Position numbers and translations under genes: made by a program. A stretch of 64,000 nt of DNA from Ariolimax columbianus. Its lineage: Eukaryota > Mollusca > Gastropoda > Stylommatophora > Arionidae. Position 1 is the first letter of the stretch; each line of letters opens with the position of its first letter. Of the stretch, positions 22,776-33,564 are shown piece by piece. The notes beneath the pieces were generated by a model, which had not been told where the DNA came from, made no database searches, and saw only the letters and a program-made list of their open reading frames with translations. The stretch covers positions 120,094,264 to 120,158,263 of the forward strand of contig JAVGWX010000003.1 of NCBI GenBank assembly GCA_036924085.1, read 5' to 3'.

Positions 22776-25245
22776 CCATTTTGAAGCGATCATGGACAAG
22801 TATAGAATTAGAACTACAATAAAAATTGAGTTACCTATGGACTTCTGTGCCTTAAATCAACTGGTAATTGATGGCAGCATGTTAGCATATAAAGGAATAC
22901 ACAAAGCAACATGGGTGTCAGCAGACCACAAGACAGTAAACAAGATTGATCATTTATGTGTAAATTAAAAGTTTAGATTATCATGACATTATGTAAGAAT
23001 ATGTAGAAGAACAGGACTGGGCATCTTCTGATAGCCAAAATCAGGACAAAACTTAAAATGTATACAACTATATATAGCCAAAGGCAACAGTTCAATGTAG
23101 GATTCTTTATAACTTAACATCTTTACACTGGTTTAGAAGACTGCAGAGTCTATACAACCAGTTTATGACCAAGAACATGCATTATATTTTTAAAGTCAAA
23201 AATATAAAATAGGGTATTATGTGTACAACAACTATATATTATACATGATACTGAAGAGCACTGATAACAGATACAAAATATATAGAACAAGACTTGTGGA
23301 GAAGTTCTGAGGAAACTAGACGAACAATACAAAACATGGATAAGAAATGAAACTATAACAAGGATAAGGGAATACAAATGAAGAAGACAACTTGAACAGA
23401 AGCAAAACCAGAAATACAAAAGCCAGAGCTCAGAACATGTGCACTTAAGCCAACAAAGAAGTATGAAAGAGCAGAAGAAACCAAAAAAATATACTGATGA
23501 GTGATGCAAGAGTGGCAAAGAAAATGGCAGCAAGAGGAAATATAAAAGACCTGTACAATAGCACAAATTAATAGGAACATTTAAGCAAGTAAATAGGGTT
23601 ATAAAAGACTGGGAAGGAAATTTGATTTGCAAAGCAGATGAAGAGAACATTTAGAAGAACTTTTGAATAGACCAGCTCCACAAGATCCCTGAGATATTTA
23701 GTCAGCACAAATGAAACTGCAAGTTAATATTGTGAGAAACTAAACAAAGACAAAATTAGGAAGTCTAAACGCCTATGATAGATGGTAAAGCCACTGGTCT
23801 AGATAGTATCTCAGCAGAATCAATAATAGCAGTCATCAACAGAAATATTATACAAATTACTCGGTAATGTTTTAGACAGAGAAGAAATATCAACAGACTA
23901 AAAAGTAGGCCATGTAGTCAAGTTGCTATAGAAGAGAGATCTGCAATAGTGTACTAATTTTATGGGAATAATGTTATTATCAGTGCCTAGATAAATATTA
24001 ACAGGTTCATACTAGAGAGATTAAAAGAAGTCATAGACAAACACATGAGAAAGGAATATGCAGGTGTTCAGCAAAATATATTCTGTGCAGACTTGATAGC
24101 TATACTGAGAATAATAGTTGAAATAAGTGTAGAATTATATATCATTATATATTTGTATTTATTTAATTTGTAGACTATGAAAAAACATTTGGCAGATTAG
24201 ACCGAGAATTACTCTGGAAGTTGCTAAGGTGCTATGGAGTGCCTCTGAATTTCACTACCGCATTTTCTTTTAAATGTACAAAAATATGAAATTTAGAGTT
24301 CCATATAAAGGTCAGCTGCTTTCTGGGCCCTTTGGGATAGGAACTTGTGTACGAAAGTGATGTCTCTTATCACTATTTCTTTTAATGCTGGCTATTGACT
24401 AGATTATGAATAAATAAGGAATTCAATTAAATTTGACAAAACAACTTGATGATCTGGCTGTTGCCAATTACTTGACTCTTCTATCCCATAATCATGCATC
24501 AACCATCTCCTGTCAGTGGTTATACTGAGGCAATTAACAAGGTAAATGGTGAGAAACTGAAGTTGTAAACAGATTTGCGTACTTTCATAGCCCGCTATCT
24601 CAGAACGTTGTCATTGAAGATGAGGTGAATGCTAGAATCTCTAAAGCCAGCAGCTCATTTGACAGGCTATACACAAATGTTTAACATCAAAGTGGCATTA
24701 GTCTACAGATGAAACTAAAGGTATACAGATTTGTGGTACTTCCAGTGCTGCTATATGCTTGTGAAACATGGACTGCATTCAGGCGCCCCATAACAAAGTT
24801 GAACCACTTCCAGTCTTCCTCAGAAGAATACTGAAGATCAAATGGTAAGACAGTGTCCCAGGTTTAGCCGTTCTTGAAAGAGCTGATATCCCAAGCATTA
24901 ATATTATTCTCATGTAGTCACAGATCTACTGGGCAGTTCATGTAGTCCACGTGACAGTATATCGGCTGTCAAAAAATACGTTTTTATGGTGAGATGCAGA
25001 AGGGGAAACACTCATTTGATGGTCAAAAGAAGCTCTTCAACAACAACGCTTAAGGCTTCACTACAAATCTTTGACATAACATCCAATACTTTGGAAGCTG
25101 CTGCGCAAGACTAGACCACTTGGCGCACAACTCTTTGTGAATGTGCAGTGCCATCCATAAAAACATCAGAACAATGAAGTCAGGCTAGAAAAGCTAGTGA
25201 AATGAAGCCTTCACATCAGGTGTACATTTGCTGCGTACACTTATT
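22776..25245 (+). mobile_element. RTE-like LINE, long decayed copy (endonuclease to C-terminus)
   Basis: Domains follow in order. Endonuclease end: MDFCALNQLVIDGSMLAYKG, then KATWVSADHKTVNKIDHLC (usual ATWxSPDHxTxNQIDH). A Lys-rich linker covers 23260-23690 (PAPQDP-like segment). RT: DGKATGLDSISAESI, LERLKEVIDKHMRKEYAGV, then FVDYEKTFGRLDRELLWKLL. After a decayed catalytic region comes the thumb and C-terminus (VNARISKASSSFDRLY, VLPVLLYACETWTAFRR, HFQSSLRRILKIKW). Many stops. A 55-bp CR1 3' terminus is inserted at 23107-23163. It ends at about 25245, where the dispersed repeat begins. Confidence 0.88.
23107..23163 (-). mobile_element. CR1 3'-end micro-insertion
   Basis: The sequence AACTTAACATCTTTACACTG and the following 35 bases match the CR1 3' terminus seen at 21714 and 49566, but nothing else of the element is present. 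It lies inside the RTE-like LINE between endonuclease and linker, so it is a very short 5'-truncated insertion. Confidence 0.75.
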
Positions 25246-25512
25246 CACCGTGTTTGGTGCTGAAAGAACATAGATAGATTTCTATTTAGAGCTAACTTTA
25301 CACTCACTTTGTGAGTAAATTGTGCTTTATAAAGACAAACAAGCTGCTTGTTTCTGACAGTGACTAACACCTGCTATAGAACTTTACAATTGTTTATAAT
25401 AATGACAGACAAATACAATTACATGCTTCATTTTCCTCCTTGAAACATTTGTAATTACAGTACATCAAATTAAGGCTAACAATTATATGCAAGTCCTGAC
25501 TGGAAGTAGATA
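25245..25512. repeat. Dispersed 270-bp repeat, copy 1
   Basis: Matches 28288-28557 in the same orientation from CACCGTGTTTGGTGCTGAAAG to GCAAGTCCTGACTGGAAGTAG with scattered changes. Both copies directly follow the 3' end of an RTE-like LINE. No family could be assigned. Confidence 0.85.
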
Positions 25513-25784
25513 GTTCACTGCCAATATTTTCAGCGTCAGCTTGAATTAAATATCCAGAAAGAAAAACTTCCCTGTAAATAGAAAAAAATACAATCTCTTC
25601 AGAAGCTGTTACGTTAGGTAAGTCTTGTCACAAAACATTGTCATCCGTAATAGAATTTACATTATAATTAGGCAATGTGTTATATATGTCTTGGCTGGAG
25701 GCAGATAGTCCACTGCTGATATTTTGAAATAAACCTCTACAGTCCAGTAAATAAAATTAGCATGTAAAAGAATAAAAGTAAATG

Positions 25785-26840
25785 CCTGTCCGAAATACAC
25801 TGGCAGCCAATTAAAAATATATTATAGAATAGGACTAGTGAAGAAGTTATGAGGAAAAGATACAAGTATAACCAACAAAAAGCATGGATCAGAACAGAAA
25901 TTATAGCAAAGATAAAGAGAATACAAATGAAGAATACAAACTTGAATGCAAGAAAAACCAGAAATATTAATGCCTTGCTCAAACAATAAACTCTAAAGCC
26001 AACAAAGAAGTTCAAAAGAGCATCAGAAGAGACAAGAAAAAAATGAGTTGGCAAGAGAGGCAGAGGAAACTGCACAAAGAGGAAATAAATATGAAAGACC
26101 TATACAACAGCACATAGAAACTAGCAAGCAAATTTAACTGAAAGTTGTGAACAGATTCACATACCTTGGTAGCACACTATCCCAGAATGTTACCATTGAT
26201 GATGAGGTAAACGCTAGGGCCTCCAAAGCCAGCAGCTCATTTGGCCTCAAAGTGGCATTAGTCTACAGACACAGCTGAATGATTACAGAGCTGTAGTGCT
26301 TCTAGCGTTGCTGTATGCTTGTAAAACGTAGACTGTCTTGCAGAGGCCACGTACAAAAGTTGAACCACTTCCACAGTCTACCTCATAAGGGTATTGAAAT
26401 TCAAATGACAAGACTGGGTCCTATATGCTGCGGTTCTTAAAAGAGCTGATATCCCTAGCATTAATTATTCTCAAGCAGACACAGATCTACTGGGCGGGTC
26501 ATGTAGTCCGCAGGCCAGCCCATCGACTGTCAAAAAAATATCTTTAATGGTGAGAAGGAGAAATGTTAGCTTGTTGGCCAAAAGAAGCCCTTTGAAGACA
26601 TGCTTAAGACTTCACTAAAGGCTTTTGGGATAATATCCAACACTTGGAAAACTGCGGCACAAGACTGAACTGCCTGGGGCAATCTTTTCGTGAAGGTACA
26701 GTGTCATGCAAAGCATTCATAAAAACACCAGCTGAACAATGCAGACAGGTTAGAAAAACCTGTGAAATGAATCTTTCACATTAGGTGTACATTCTTTGCA
26801 CGCACTTCCCGACGTCTTTGCAGACCCACACCAGGCTCCT
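25785..26840 (+). mobile_element. RTE-like LINE copy with the reverse transcriptase deleted
   Basis: The linker (from AAAAGCATGGATCAGAACAG, matching 23330 onward) runs to KLASKF at about 26140. It then joins directly to the thumb region (VNRFTYLGSTLSQNVTIDDE) without the RT. Downstream are SGASSAFG-like KASSSF, the LNHFHSLPHKG-like region, YWAGHVVRRPAHRL and a C-terminal CTFCTHF...SHLRAHR finger. It is the same family as 22776-25245. Confidence 0.85.
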
Positions 26841-27029
26841 CAGTCATCTTCGAGCACATCGACTAGCTAAACATATTCCAAAAAGATGAATAGAGAGAGT
26901 GGTCTTCATCACCCATGATGGACGAACATCATCCAATATAGGCAATTAGATGCAAAATAAAATAAATATACATGATGTAGGGTCATAGACATTTTGACTG
27001 AGAATACAAAGAGAAAAAACAATGATTCT
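26841..27029. other. Spacer between LINE fragments
   Basis: No motif recognised. Confidence 0.4.
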
Positions 27030-27620
27030 GATAATAAATGCAACTAACAATGATCAGATTGTGTTGGGAGACACACTCCTACAAGATATGCAATGATTCA
27101 TATATTGTGGTAGCAATATAGACAAAGTAAGATATCAAAATAATAATTCAAAAGGTGATCAGAGCTTTCACTGCATTGAGAAATTTATGGAAATCAATAG
27201 AAATTAAGTCTATGCAACACAAAAACCACTACTCACAGTAGAAGAGGAGCAACTAAGTAAGTAAGCAACACATAACAGACTTCAACTACAGTGTAAAGTT
27301 CATTTTATTGTACGGTCAGAAACATGGAGAACAACAAAAACTACAATTAAAAAGGTACAGACTCTCATAAATGAGTTCCTGAGCAGAATAGAGAGATTGA
27401 AATGGTTTGATAAGATATCTAATCTGGAAATGTTGGATAGAACCTGACAGATATCAGTGGAACATGATGCGAAGAGAAGGTGCAGGGACTGAATAGGTCA
27501 CATATTAAGGAAACAGCCAAGAGCATTACAAAACAGTCTCTGTTCTGGAATCCACAAGGCAAGAGAAGTACAATGTAAAAGACCAATGTAAAAGACAACT
27601 GCCAAAAAAGCTTATTAATT
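27030..27620 (+). mobile_element. RTE-like LINE, RT end to C-terminus
   Basis: Same family as 20441-21216: ALRNLWKSIEIK, then after an insertion a FNYSVKFILLYGQKHGE-like stretch, LRKQPRALQNSLCSGIHKAR-like residues. It carries many stops and is interrupted at 27222-27264 by a 43-bp insertion. Confidence 0.75.
27222..27264 (+). mobile_element. 43-bp retroposon 3' end with (AAGT)n tail
   Basis: A tiny insertion ending AACTAAGTAAGTAA, flanked by GCAACACA at 27214-27221 and 27265-27272. The inserted part resembles 54180-54235, the end of another repeat with the same tail. It splits the LINE fragment at 27030-27620. Confidence 0.7.
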
Positions 27621-27839
27621 TTTTTCTTAGCCATTGGTAAACTGACATAATAATATTCTTTGTCTTCATCACACATTCTTTTTACAACAACAAAATACAT
27701 ATTCTCAGTGAATCATTAAATCATGTAGAAAAAAATAATTTATTATTATGTTCTTTGTTTTGTTGCTAATTCAGTACAGTCAGAACATTGCATAGCAATC
27801 AGTTATATGAGTATTTGCATTTACCCAATTAACAAGTAT

Positions 27840-28286
27840 CTGTAAATTTAAAACACGGACCAAATACATCAAAATAAGACTGTTCAACTCCAACACAATA
27901 TCTGTATTAACATATGGATGTGAAAGCTGAAAAGTGACCAATAAACTTGAAAATAGGCTGAATTAATTTTAAAATAAATTCTTAGGAAACTATTGAGGAT
28001 TGGTTGGAAAGAATTTAAGACAAACAAATAAATAAGATTAGACCAAACAGCAATGTGTTTCTAAAATCATAAGGAAAAAACGTTTGGTATACATCAGACA
28101 TGTCCTTAGAATTAACAGCAACAGCTATTATGTAGAGACCAAGTGCCAACAAAAAGAGGGACAAGCCAAGAGTGATTCTACGTAGGACAATCATTAGAGA
28201 GGTCACAATGATGGGTCTCAAAAACATACAGGAATTACAATGAGTGGCTAGAGACCAATCTACCTGGACAACATTGAGTTCTGCCT
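27840..28286 (+). mobile_element. LINE fragment, C-terminal part
   Basis: Plus strand contains YIRHVLRINSNSYYVETKCQ, then an ARDQSTWTTLSS end, matching the WxGHVLRMxxxR ... LAxDRSxWR order at the end of RTE-like LINEs. The long hydrophobic frame on the opposite strand (28015-28293) is antisense to it. Confidence 0.65.
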
Positions 28287-28287
28287 T

Positions 28288-28557
28288 ATGCACCGTGTTT
28301 TGTGCTAAAAGAATATAGATAGACTTCTATTTAGAGCTTATTTTACACTCACTTTGTGAGTAAATTTTGCTTCATAAAGACAAACAAGCTGGCCATTGTT
28401 AACAGTGGCTAACACCTGGCATAGAACTTTACAATTGTTTATAATAATGACAGATAAATGCAATTGCATGTTTCATTTTCTTCCTTGAAACATTTGTAAT
28501 AACAGCAAAATCAAAAAAAGGCTAACAATTATATGCAAGTCCTGCCTGGAAGTAGAT
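28288..28557. repeat. Dispersed 270-bp repeat, copy 2
   Basis: Direct repeat of 25245-25512, starting CACCGTGTTTTGTGCTAAAAG and ending ATATGCAAGTCCTGCCTGG. Confidence 0.85.
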
Positions 28558-28574
28558 AGAGAGCTGTGTCAGGG

Positions 28575-29149
28575 AGCATGCGCACTGCCTGAGATCTCTG
28601 TTTCTTTGCTGCCCCATAGCTGCGACGACTGATGAGGAACCAGTCAGAAATACCATGTTTTTCAAGTGGATATCTCCATCAAACTACCAGATTTACGCAA
28701 CCCTCAGTGCCTCCAATCCCTAGCAGAAGCCATTGGAGTATGTTACCAGAACTTTTTTCAGCACCAGAACCCTTTTATCTTTACTCCCTAATCTGGAATA
28801 GGCCACTCCACCATTACTGGACATGGCCCTACAAACTGAGCCATCCGCATATATGTGCATCCATGTGTCTGGCGGGCAGACTCTCACTAGACACTTTTTC
28901 ATGAAATTTTTCTCTCCAGACTTGTCCGAGTTCCCCTCCTGTCCTTTCCGTCGATGGATTCGGCCATCCCAGAGATTTTTGCACTACTCCATTGTGGAAC
29001 CTGAAACCCATTCCAGATCTCCAGCCACTGCCTGGCCTAAAATTGGGTCCACTCTTACCTGATCCCTTGTCTTCGCTATAAGGTGTGCAAGTAAAAGTGA
29101 AGATCCCGTTTATACACCATGCAAGCATTTTGGGAATATGGTGTTAGAC
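28575..29149 (-). mobile_element. LINE fragment, RNase H domain
   Basis: The minus strand reads WMHIYADGSVCRAMSSNGGV (the YxDGS start of RNase H) and, further on, LEALRVAXIWXFDGDIHLKN and MVFLTGSSSVVAA, which fit AELxAL...VxFLTDSxS. The active-site Asp of TDS is changed to Gly and several stops are present. Confidence 0.8.
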
Positions 29150-29358
29150 CCATATTTTCTCGACAAACAGTACACTAGGGGTCAGCATCACATCAGCCAT
29201 CTTTACTTTCCAGACTTGCACTGGTACCATATTTTTTAGACTGGTTGACCCCAAAACTGTTTGAGATTGAAACAGTATCCCACATCAATTGGGAATTGAA
29301 CCTAAATCGCTCAGATGGGCAGTCAGTGTATTAACAACTGCAATACTGTGGCCCTGCT
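29150..29358 (-). mobile_element. tRNA-derived SINE
   Basis: Reading the minus strand from 29358, a box A-like TATTGCAGTTGTTAATAC is followed by a box B-like GGTTCAATTCC (plus strand 29292-29302). The body continues to about 29150. A different subfamily from the one at 19860. Confidence 0.6.
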
Positions 29359-29559
29359 ATAAAGTTGCCTCTCTTTAATCTCTCTCTTCCTACGCGACCC
29401 AACCTGTCATACATTAGGCGATTGTGCACTAATCCAAATGTCTTACCCTACAATGTTCTACAGTCCCAGTTTGTCTCAACACCCTGATTCCTGAAACAAC
29501 TGGGGCTGCTATCTTAGCTCCTGTGACAACATGTGCATCTCGATCCTCATCATTTGTCT
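29359..29559. other. Spacer between repeats
   Basis: No feature recognised. Confidence 0.4.
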
Positions 29560-29905
29560 GGTTCCCCTTTGGAACATAAGGTCACAATAGATGCTCTCCA
29601 TCTGTTTCTGTTCTCTGCCATCTTCTTGAGTCCTACCCACGAGACTGATTGAACTGACTTCCTCCTTGACCCTTCACTGATAGATGTTCCTTGGCCTTCT
29701 CACTCATCTCTTTCTCTGTGGGTTCCAATTTAGCGCATATCTGATTATGTTGTACGGCTTATTTCTGAGAATGTGTCCTATCCATCTTCACGTTCTCCCC
29801 CCAATTTCCTGCTGTATTGCTTGTTGCTGGGTTCTTTCCCACAGATCTGTATTTATCATTAACTCTGGCTATCTGACATGACATACCTTGGCCATGGGTT
29901 TTATT
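29560..29905 (-). mobile_element. RTE-like LINE, C-terminal fragment
   Basis: The minus strand reads LWERTQQQAIQQEIGGRTXR, then WIGHILRNKPYNIIRYALNW and NPQRKRXEGQG. This is the conserved LWERTxQxxIxxEIxxRxWRWIGHTLRK block with only a few stops. Confidence 0.88.
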
Positions 29906-29929
29906 AATTTGTTTTTATTTTATTTTTTT

Positions 29930-30245
29930 TGCCGTGGACCAAGCTGCCATCCAGCATGTGTGTCTATTTTTAGGTGATATTCCAAACTACATGGCATTTT
30001 CACAACCTGATTATTGTCACTTGATCTCTTCTGAGCAAGAAGTATTATGCATCTGGCATATCATATTATGTGTGCTCTCTGCTTCATTTGTCTCTGAAGT
30101 TGTATTATCATTTTTATTTCTTTATATGTTGCATTGTCTTCAGTTTGGGCTTTACTGCCTCACTCTTTGGTTAGTCTATATGCTTCCTCATTTCCATGCA
30201 CAAAGCAGTGGTCTGGAAATCATGTTATTTTCACTCTGTTGAATT
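29930..30245 (-). mobile_element. LINE fragment, end of RNase H
   Basis: The minus strand reads WFPDHCFVHGNEEAYRLTKE, the WxPxHxxxxGNExADxLAKE end of RNase H, then a linker with MKQRAHI. One stop follows KE. Confidence 0.75.
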
Positions 30246-30289
30246 TATAACTGGTCTCCAAGAGTAAGGAAAAAAAAGTAAGATGGCTG

Positions 30290-30860
30290 CGCCTGAATGA
30301 CTGCGCTCTCGACTCACTCTGGTGTTTGTATCGTTTTCTGAAGTTTGCTGGTTCCTGTTTGGATTATAATTCACAACTCCTTCACCAAGGACTTTATTCT
30401 ATGGAATTGATGTGCATTCGATGAATTATCCTGTTTGTTATGCTGCATTTCATACCTTAATGGCTTAAATTGTGGGTAACCCATCCAAGATGGTATTCGA
30501 CGTTCCGCTTGATTGCACCCAGAATTCACTCCAGGTTATCACTACTCAAGGACCTCCCTGCTTGGACTGAAGCCGCCTTCCTCACGCCTCCATTTACTGG
30601 AGGTTACACGATACCTCTCTCAACCTCAAATTCTGAGCACAGCAATGGTCACACTGAGGTGGACCCAATCCAGAGGTCTCGGGGGCAAAACACGAAAAAA
30701 CAGGGAGTCAGACACAGACAGACACAGAAAGCCTGACACGAACATTGGTCTAACACATACTTCTCGTTGCCCCCATCCCAAGGCAGCAGAGTACTAAATC
30801 GGCTCCACCACAGGAGTCTGTAGGGATTTTAGTCAACACACTATGCATGAACATAGCCTT
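30290..30860 (+). mobile_element. Probable CR1-like LINE 5' region
   Basis: A GC-richer block. One frame includes NIGLTHTSRCPHPKAAEY, which loosely resembles the NIGLxNIRSLxxKA start of CR1 endonucleases. The rest would be 5' untranslated sequence. Similarity is weak, so this is tentative. Confidence 0.4.
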
Positions 30861-31097
30861 GGCAGTTGGACATGGTAGTGGCCGTTCGACGCAATGGGCA
30901 TTTGATGCCTAAGCGAACATTATTATCCAAGAGTGCCGCTAACAGGATGCTTCATTTGTTGTTTTGATGTATTCTGGTGACAATTATGACTGATAAAGAA
31001 TATCAAATGACAGTATGCTTTCTTCTTTTATCCACTGCTTGTACCATGATGTATCGCAAGAAAGTCAATTATTTGCTTCTGATTCAGTATATATATT

Positions 31098-31245
31098 CTG
31101 TCGAAGACGGATGTGTCGAACAAAATATCGCAGTCAACCTGTAAACTAGCGAAACAACGCATTTTCGTTCTCCATACTACATCCTGCTTCTTGCAAAGCC
31201 CAGGATTTGGTAGCAGGAGATTGAGAACAAACGCAGAAGTAGAAG
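31098..31245 (+). mobile_element. SINE-C, short copy
   Basis: Starts near GACGGATGTGTCGAAC and ends GAGAACAAACGCAGAAGTAG. It has the AGCGAAACAACGC and GCAGAAG variants of the short subfamily at 9011. Confidence 0.85.
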
Positions 31246-31284
31246 AAGTACATAAATTGCAGCCTGTAGTGCTTTTGTATAATG

Positions 31285-31890
31285 TCTATTATTGCCTGAT
31301 TAGTCTTCAGATAAAGCTGAAGGTTTTAAGAGCTGTTTTACTTCCAGTGCTGCTGTGTATTTGTGAAATATGGACTGTATACAGTTGCCATGTAAAAAGG
31401 TCAAACCACTTCCATACAGTCTGTCTTAAAAGGGTATTGAGGATCAAATGGCAAAACAGGGATCAAGATGCTGAGCAGCACATGAGCAGCAGTGGTCAGC
31501 AACCCATAGCTCACTGCTAGCGTCAGGGCCAGCAAACCATAGCTGCCAAGACCCTTCTACACCTCACGCGGTGATCCTGGATAACAGGCTGCAGCAGGGC
31601 AGACTGACTAAGGAGAAGGGATCGAAGAGGGAATGCTAACCCGGTACTCAAAAAATGCTTGCTGAAGTCGGATGTGTTGGACCGCAAGGTGCAAATATCG
31701 CAACCAAGCTGTAAACTACAACACAACGCATTCCGTCCTCTGGACTACATTCTGCTACTTACCCTTTCAGGGTTTGGTAGTGGGAGATTGAGAACGAACG
31801 AAGAAGAAGAAGAAATGGCAAAACAATATCACAAATACCGTCGTTTTTGAAAGAGCTGGTATCCATAGCATCACTACTATTATGACAAAT
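31285..31890 (+). mobile_element. RTE-like LINE fragment split by a SINE-C
   Basis: The left part (to 31458) reads LQIKLKVLRAVLLPVLLCIC, EIWTVYSCHVKRSNHFHTVC and LKRVLRIKWQ, the thumb region also found at 24700. The right part (31826-31890) resumes with FLKELVSIASLLL (compare FLKELISLALILL-like residues near 24870). A SINE-C copy sits between them. Confidence 0.82.
31459..31812 (+). mobile_element. SINE-C, full-length copy with 13-bp target-site duplication
   Basis: The best-bounded copy: 354 bp between AAATGGCAAAACA at 31446-31458 and 31813-31825. It starts GGGATCAAGATGCTGAGCAG and ends GAACGAACGAAGAAGAAGAA. It inserted into an already degraded LINE and so is younger than it. Confidence 0.95.
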
Positions 31891-31924
31891 TATCACCTAC
31901 CATGCCATCAAAATAGTTATGCAG

Positions 31925-32335
31925 TACACTGCATAACTAGACACACTCAGCAATGACAAGGCAGATAGACTAGCAAAAGAAAGACAAAGACAAGAATATC
32001 TACACACAGCAACAACTTTACAAACAACCAAACAGCTCATTATAACAGCAATCAAAGAAACTTGGCTGAACAGATGGGCCATGGGAAACATGAGGAGGGA
32101 GGTCTACAGAGACATAAGGCAATGACAATATAAATCAACTCACAAGGATCGGAGCACCATTTTTCGGCTGAGAACCCAACACATCACACTTAACAAGCAC
32201 CCAAACAGAACCTAATCACAACACACTCCTGAGTGTCAGCTGTTTTACACCCTTACAAAACCATTGATCATCATCTCTTTAAGTGCCCGGTGCTCAACGA
32301 TGTTAGAAAAATGGTTCCTTCTGTGAGGCCAAATA
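31925..32335 (+). mobile_element. LINE fragment, RNase H end and C-terminal region
   Basis: Plus strand reads LSNDKADRLAKERQRQEYLH, then IKETWLNRWAMGNMRREVYR, then HKDRSTIFRLRTQHITLNKH, and HTPECQL. The order NxKADxLAKE ... RxxIFRLRTxH ... PxC is typical of RNase H-bearing LINEs. Stops follow RDIRQ and PNRT. Confidence 0.85.
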
Positions 32336-32761
32336 AATAGTTCTTCCTCTGAAGCCAAATAAATGGAACATTTTGTGTGGCACTTAGCAACAACTGACAA
32401 ACATGTGCAGATACCATTACATGGCATTGGGCCAAAGGACAAGATCCCTAATACTTCTGTATCCGTAACAACAAGATTTTAAAAAACCTTACCATTCAAA
32501 GTGACAATTTTTCAAATTTGTAATCTACTAATTGCCAAATGAAATCAAAATGAAACATGATCAATTGGAATTATGACTGCAAATTAATCAACATTCTGAC
32601 TGAATATTGAAAAAAAAGTCCAGTATATTCTTTCCAACAGTTGATAATTTGGCAGTTTTGTATGAATTTATAAATTTTGAAAATTTATCACCATCAAATA
32701 TACAGTGTAAAATCATGCAAATTATGTAATAAAAAACATAAAACCACATCTTAGAACTTAC

Positions 32762-33476
32762 TGGCAAAGTATAGATAAACATGGTGAACAGGAACATCAG
32801 GGAAGATATAATGATCGCCTTGAAAACATAATGTCTATAGTTAAACCAGATGACATACTTGACAACTTTGAATGGCGAAGTAAACCATAAGAATGATGTT
32901 TCTGGCCGCCTTGAAGTAAAGCATAGTCAAATTAATATGATTACTGAAGTAGCAAACCATAACTTATCTATACTCGATATAAGCGATGCACCAAATAGAG
33001 GTTGTTACTATTTGACTGAATGTAAAAAGAGGACTTTAACTATTGGGCAAATACGGATATGGTTAGGAATAGTTAATGAACGTTTGACATAAAAACTTGT
33101 GTTCACTGTAATTATAAAGTAATCAGTCAAACCATATGATATTTTGAACTGTTACATCGTTACAAGAATGGAGCAAATATTGTAACATTATTTAATGCTA
33201 TGAACTTATTACTTAATATTTTCTTTACTTTGATTCAAAAGTCATTGTTGCATGAAACATACATTCACTTTTGAAAATACGAGTCACTCAACATTTTCTG
33301 CCAAAAAGACGACATCTGTTGTTCGAAAATGTTTTATCTGCAATGCTGAGCAGATGTTCACTTGGGATACTTATTGGAGGTGTAGCAAGATGTCGATATG
33401 TACAAAAGTGAAGAACATGAAAATCTGTCCTCATTGTTCCACCACCATGACATTGGATCAACATCATATTCTTTAG
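32762..33476 (+). other. Unrecognised, possibly decayed coding region
   Basis: Three stretches have coding-like composition: one from 32762 (DKHGEQEHQGRYNDRLENIM), one at 32850-33092 ending in LTIGQIRIWLGIVNERLT, and one at 33252-33476 with CFICNAEQMFTWDTYWRC and KICPHCSTT, a possible zinc-binding pair of Cys motifs. The second and third share a frame but are separated by several stops. I do not recognise the family. It could be a decayed gene or transposon, or chance. Confidence 0.3.
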
Positions 33477-33564
33477 TGTGGTTTTAGCACTAAAAAGCCA
33501 GAAAAATTCAGAACAAAATGATTTAAGATCAGTACTCTGTCAACTATGCCAGCAGTTCACATCC

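Noticed and set aside
23150..26075. Minus-strand hydrophobic frames at 23150-23650 and 25737-26075
   Set aside because: Both are antisense to the Lys-rich linker of RTE-like LINE copies; complement of AAG/AAA codons gives Leu/Phe-rich frames.
28015..28293. Minus-strand hydrophobic open frame resembling a membrane protein
   Set aside because: It is antisense to a plus-strand LINE C-terminal fragment that has recognisable motifs.
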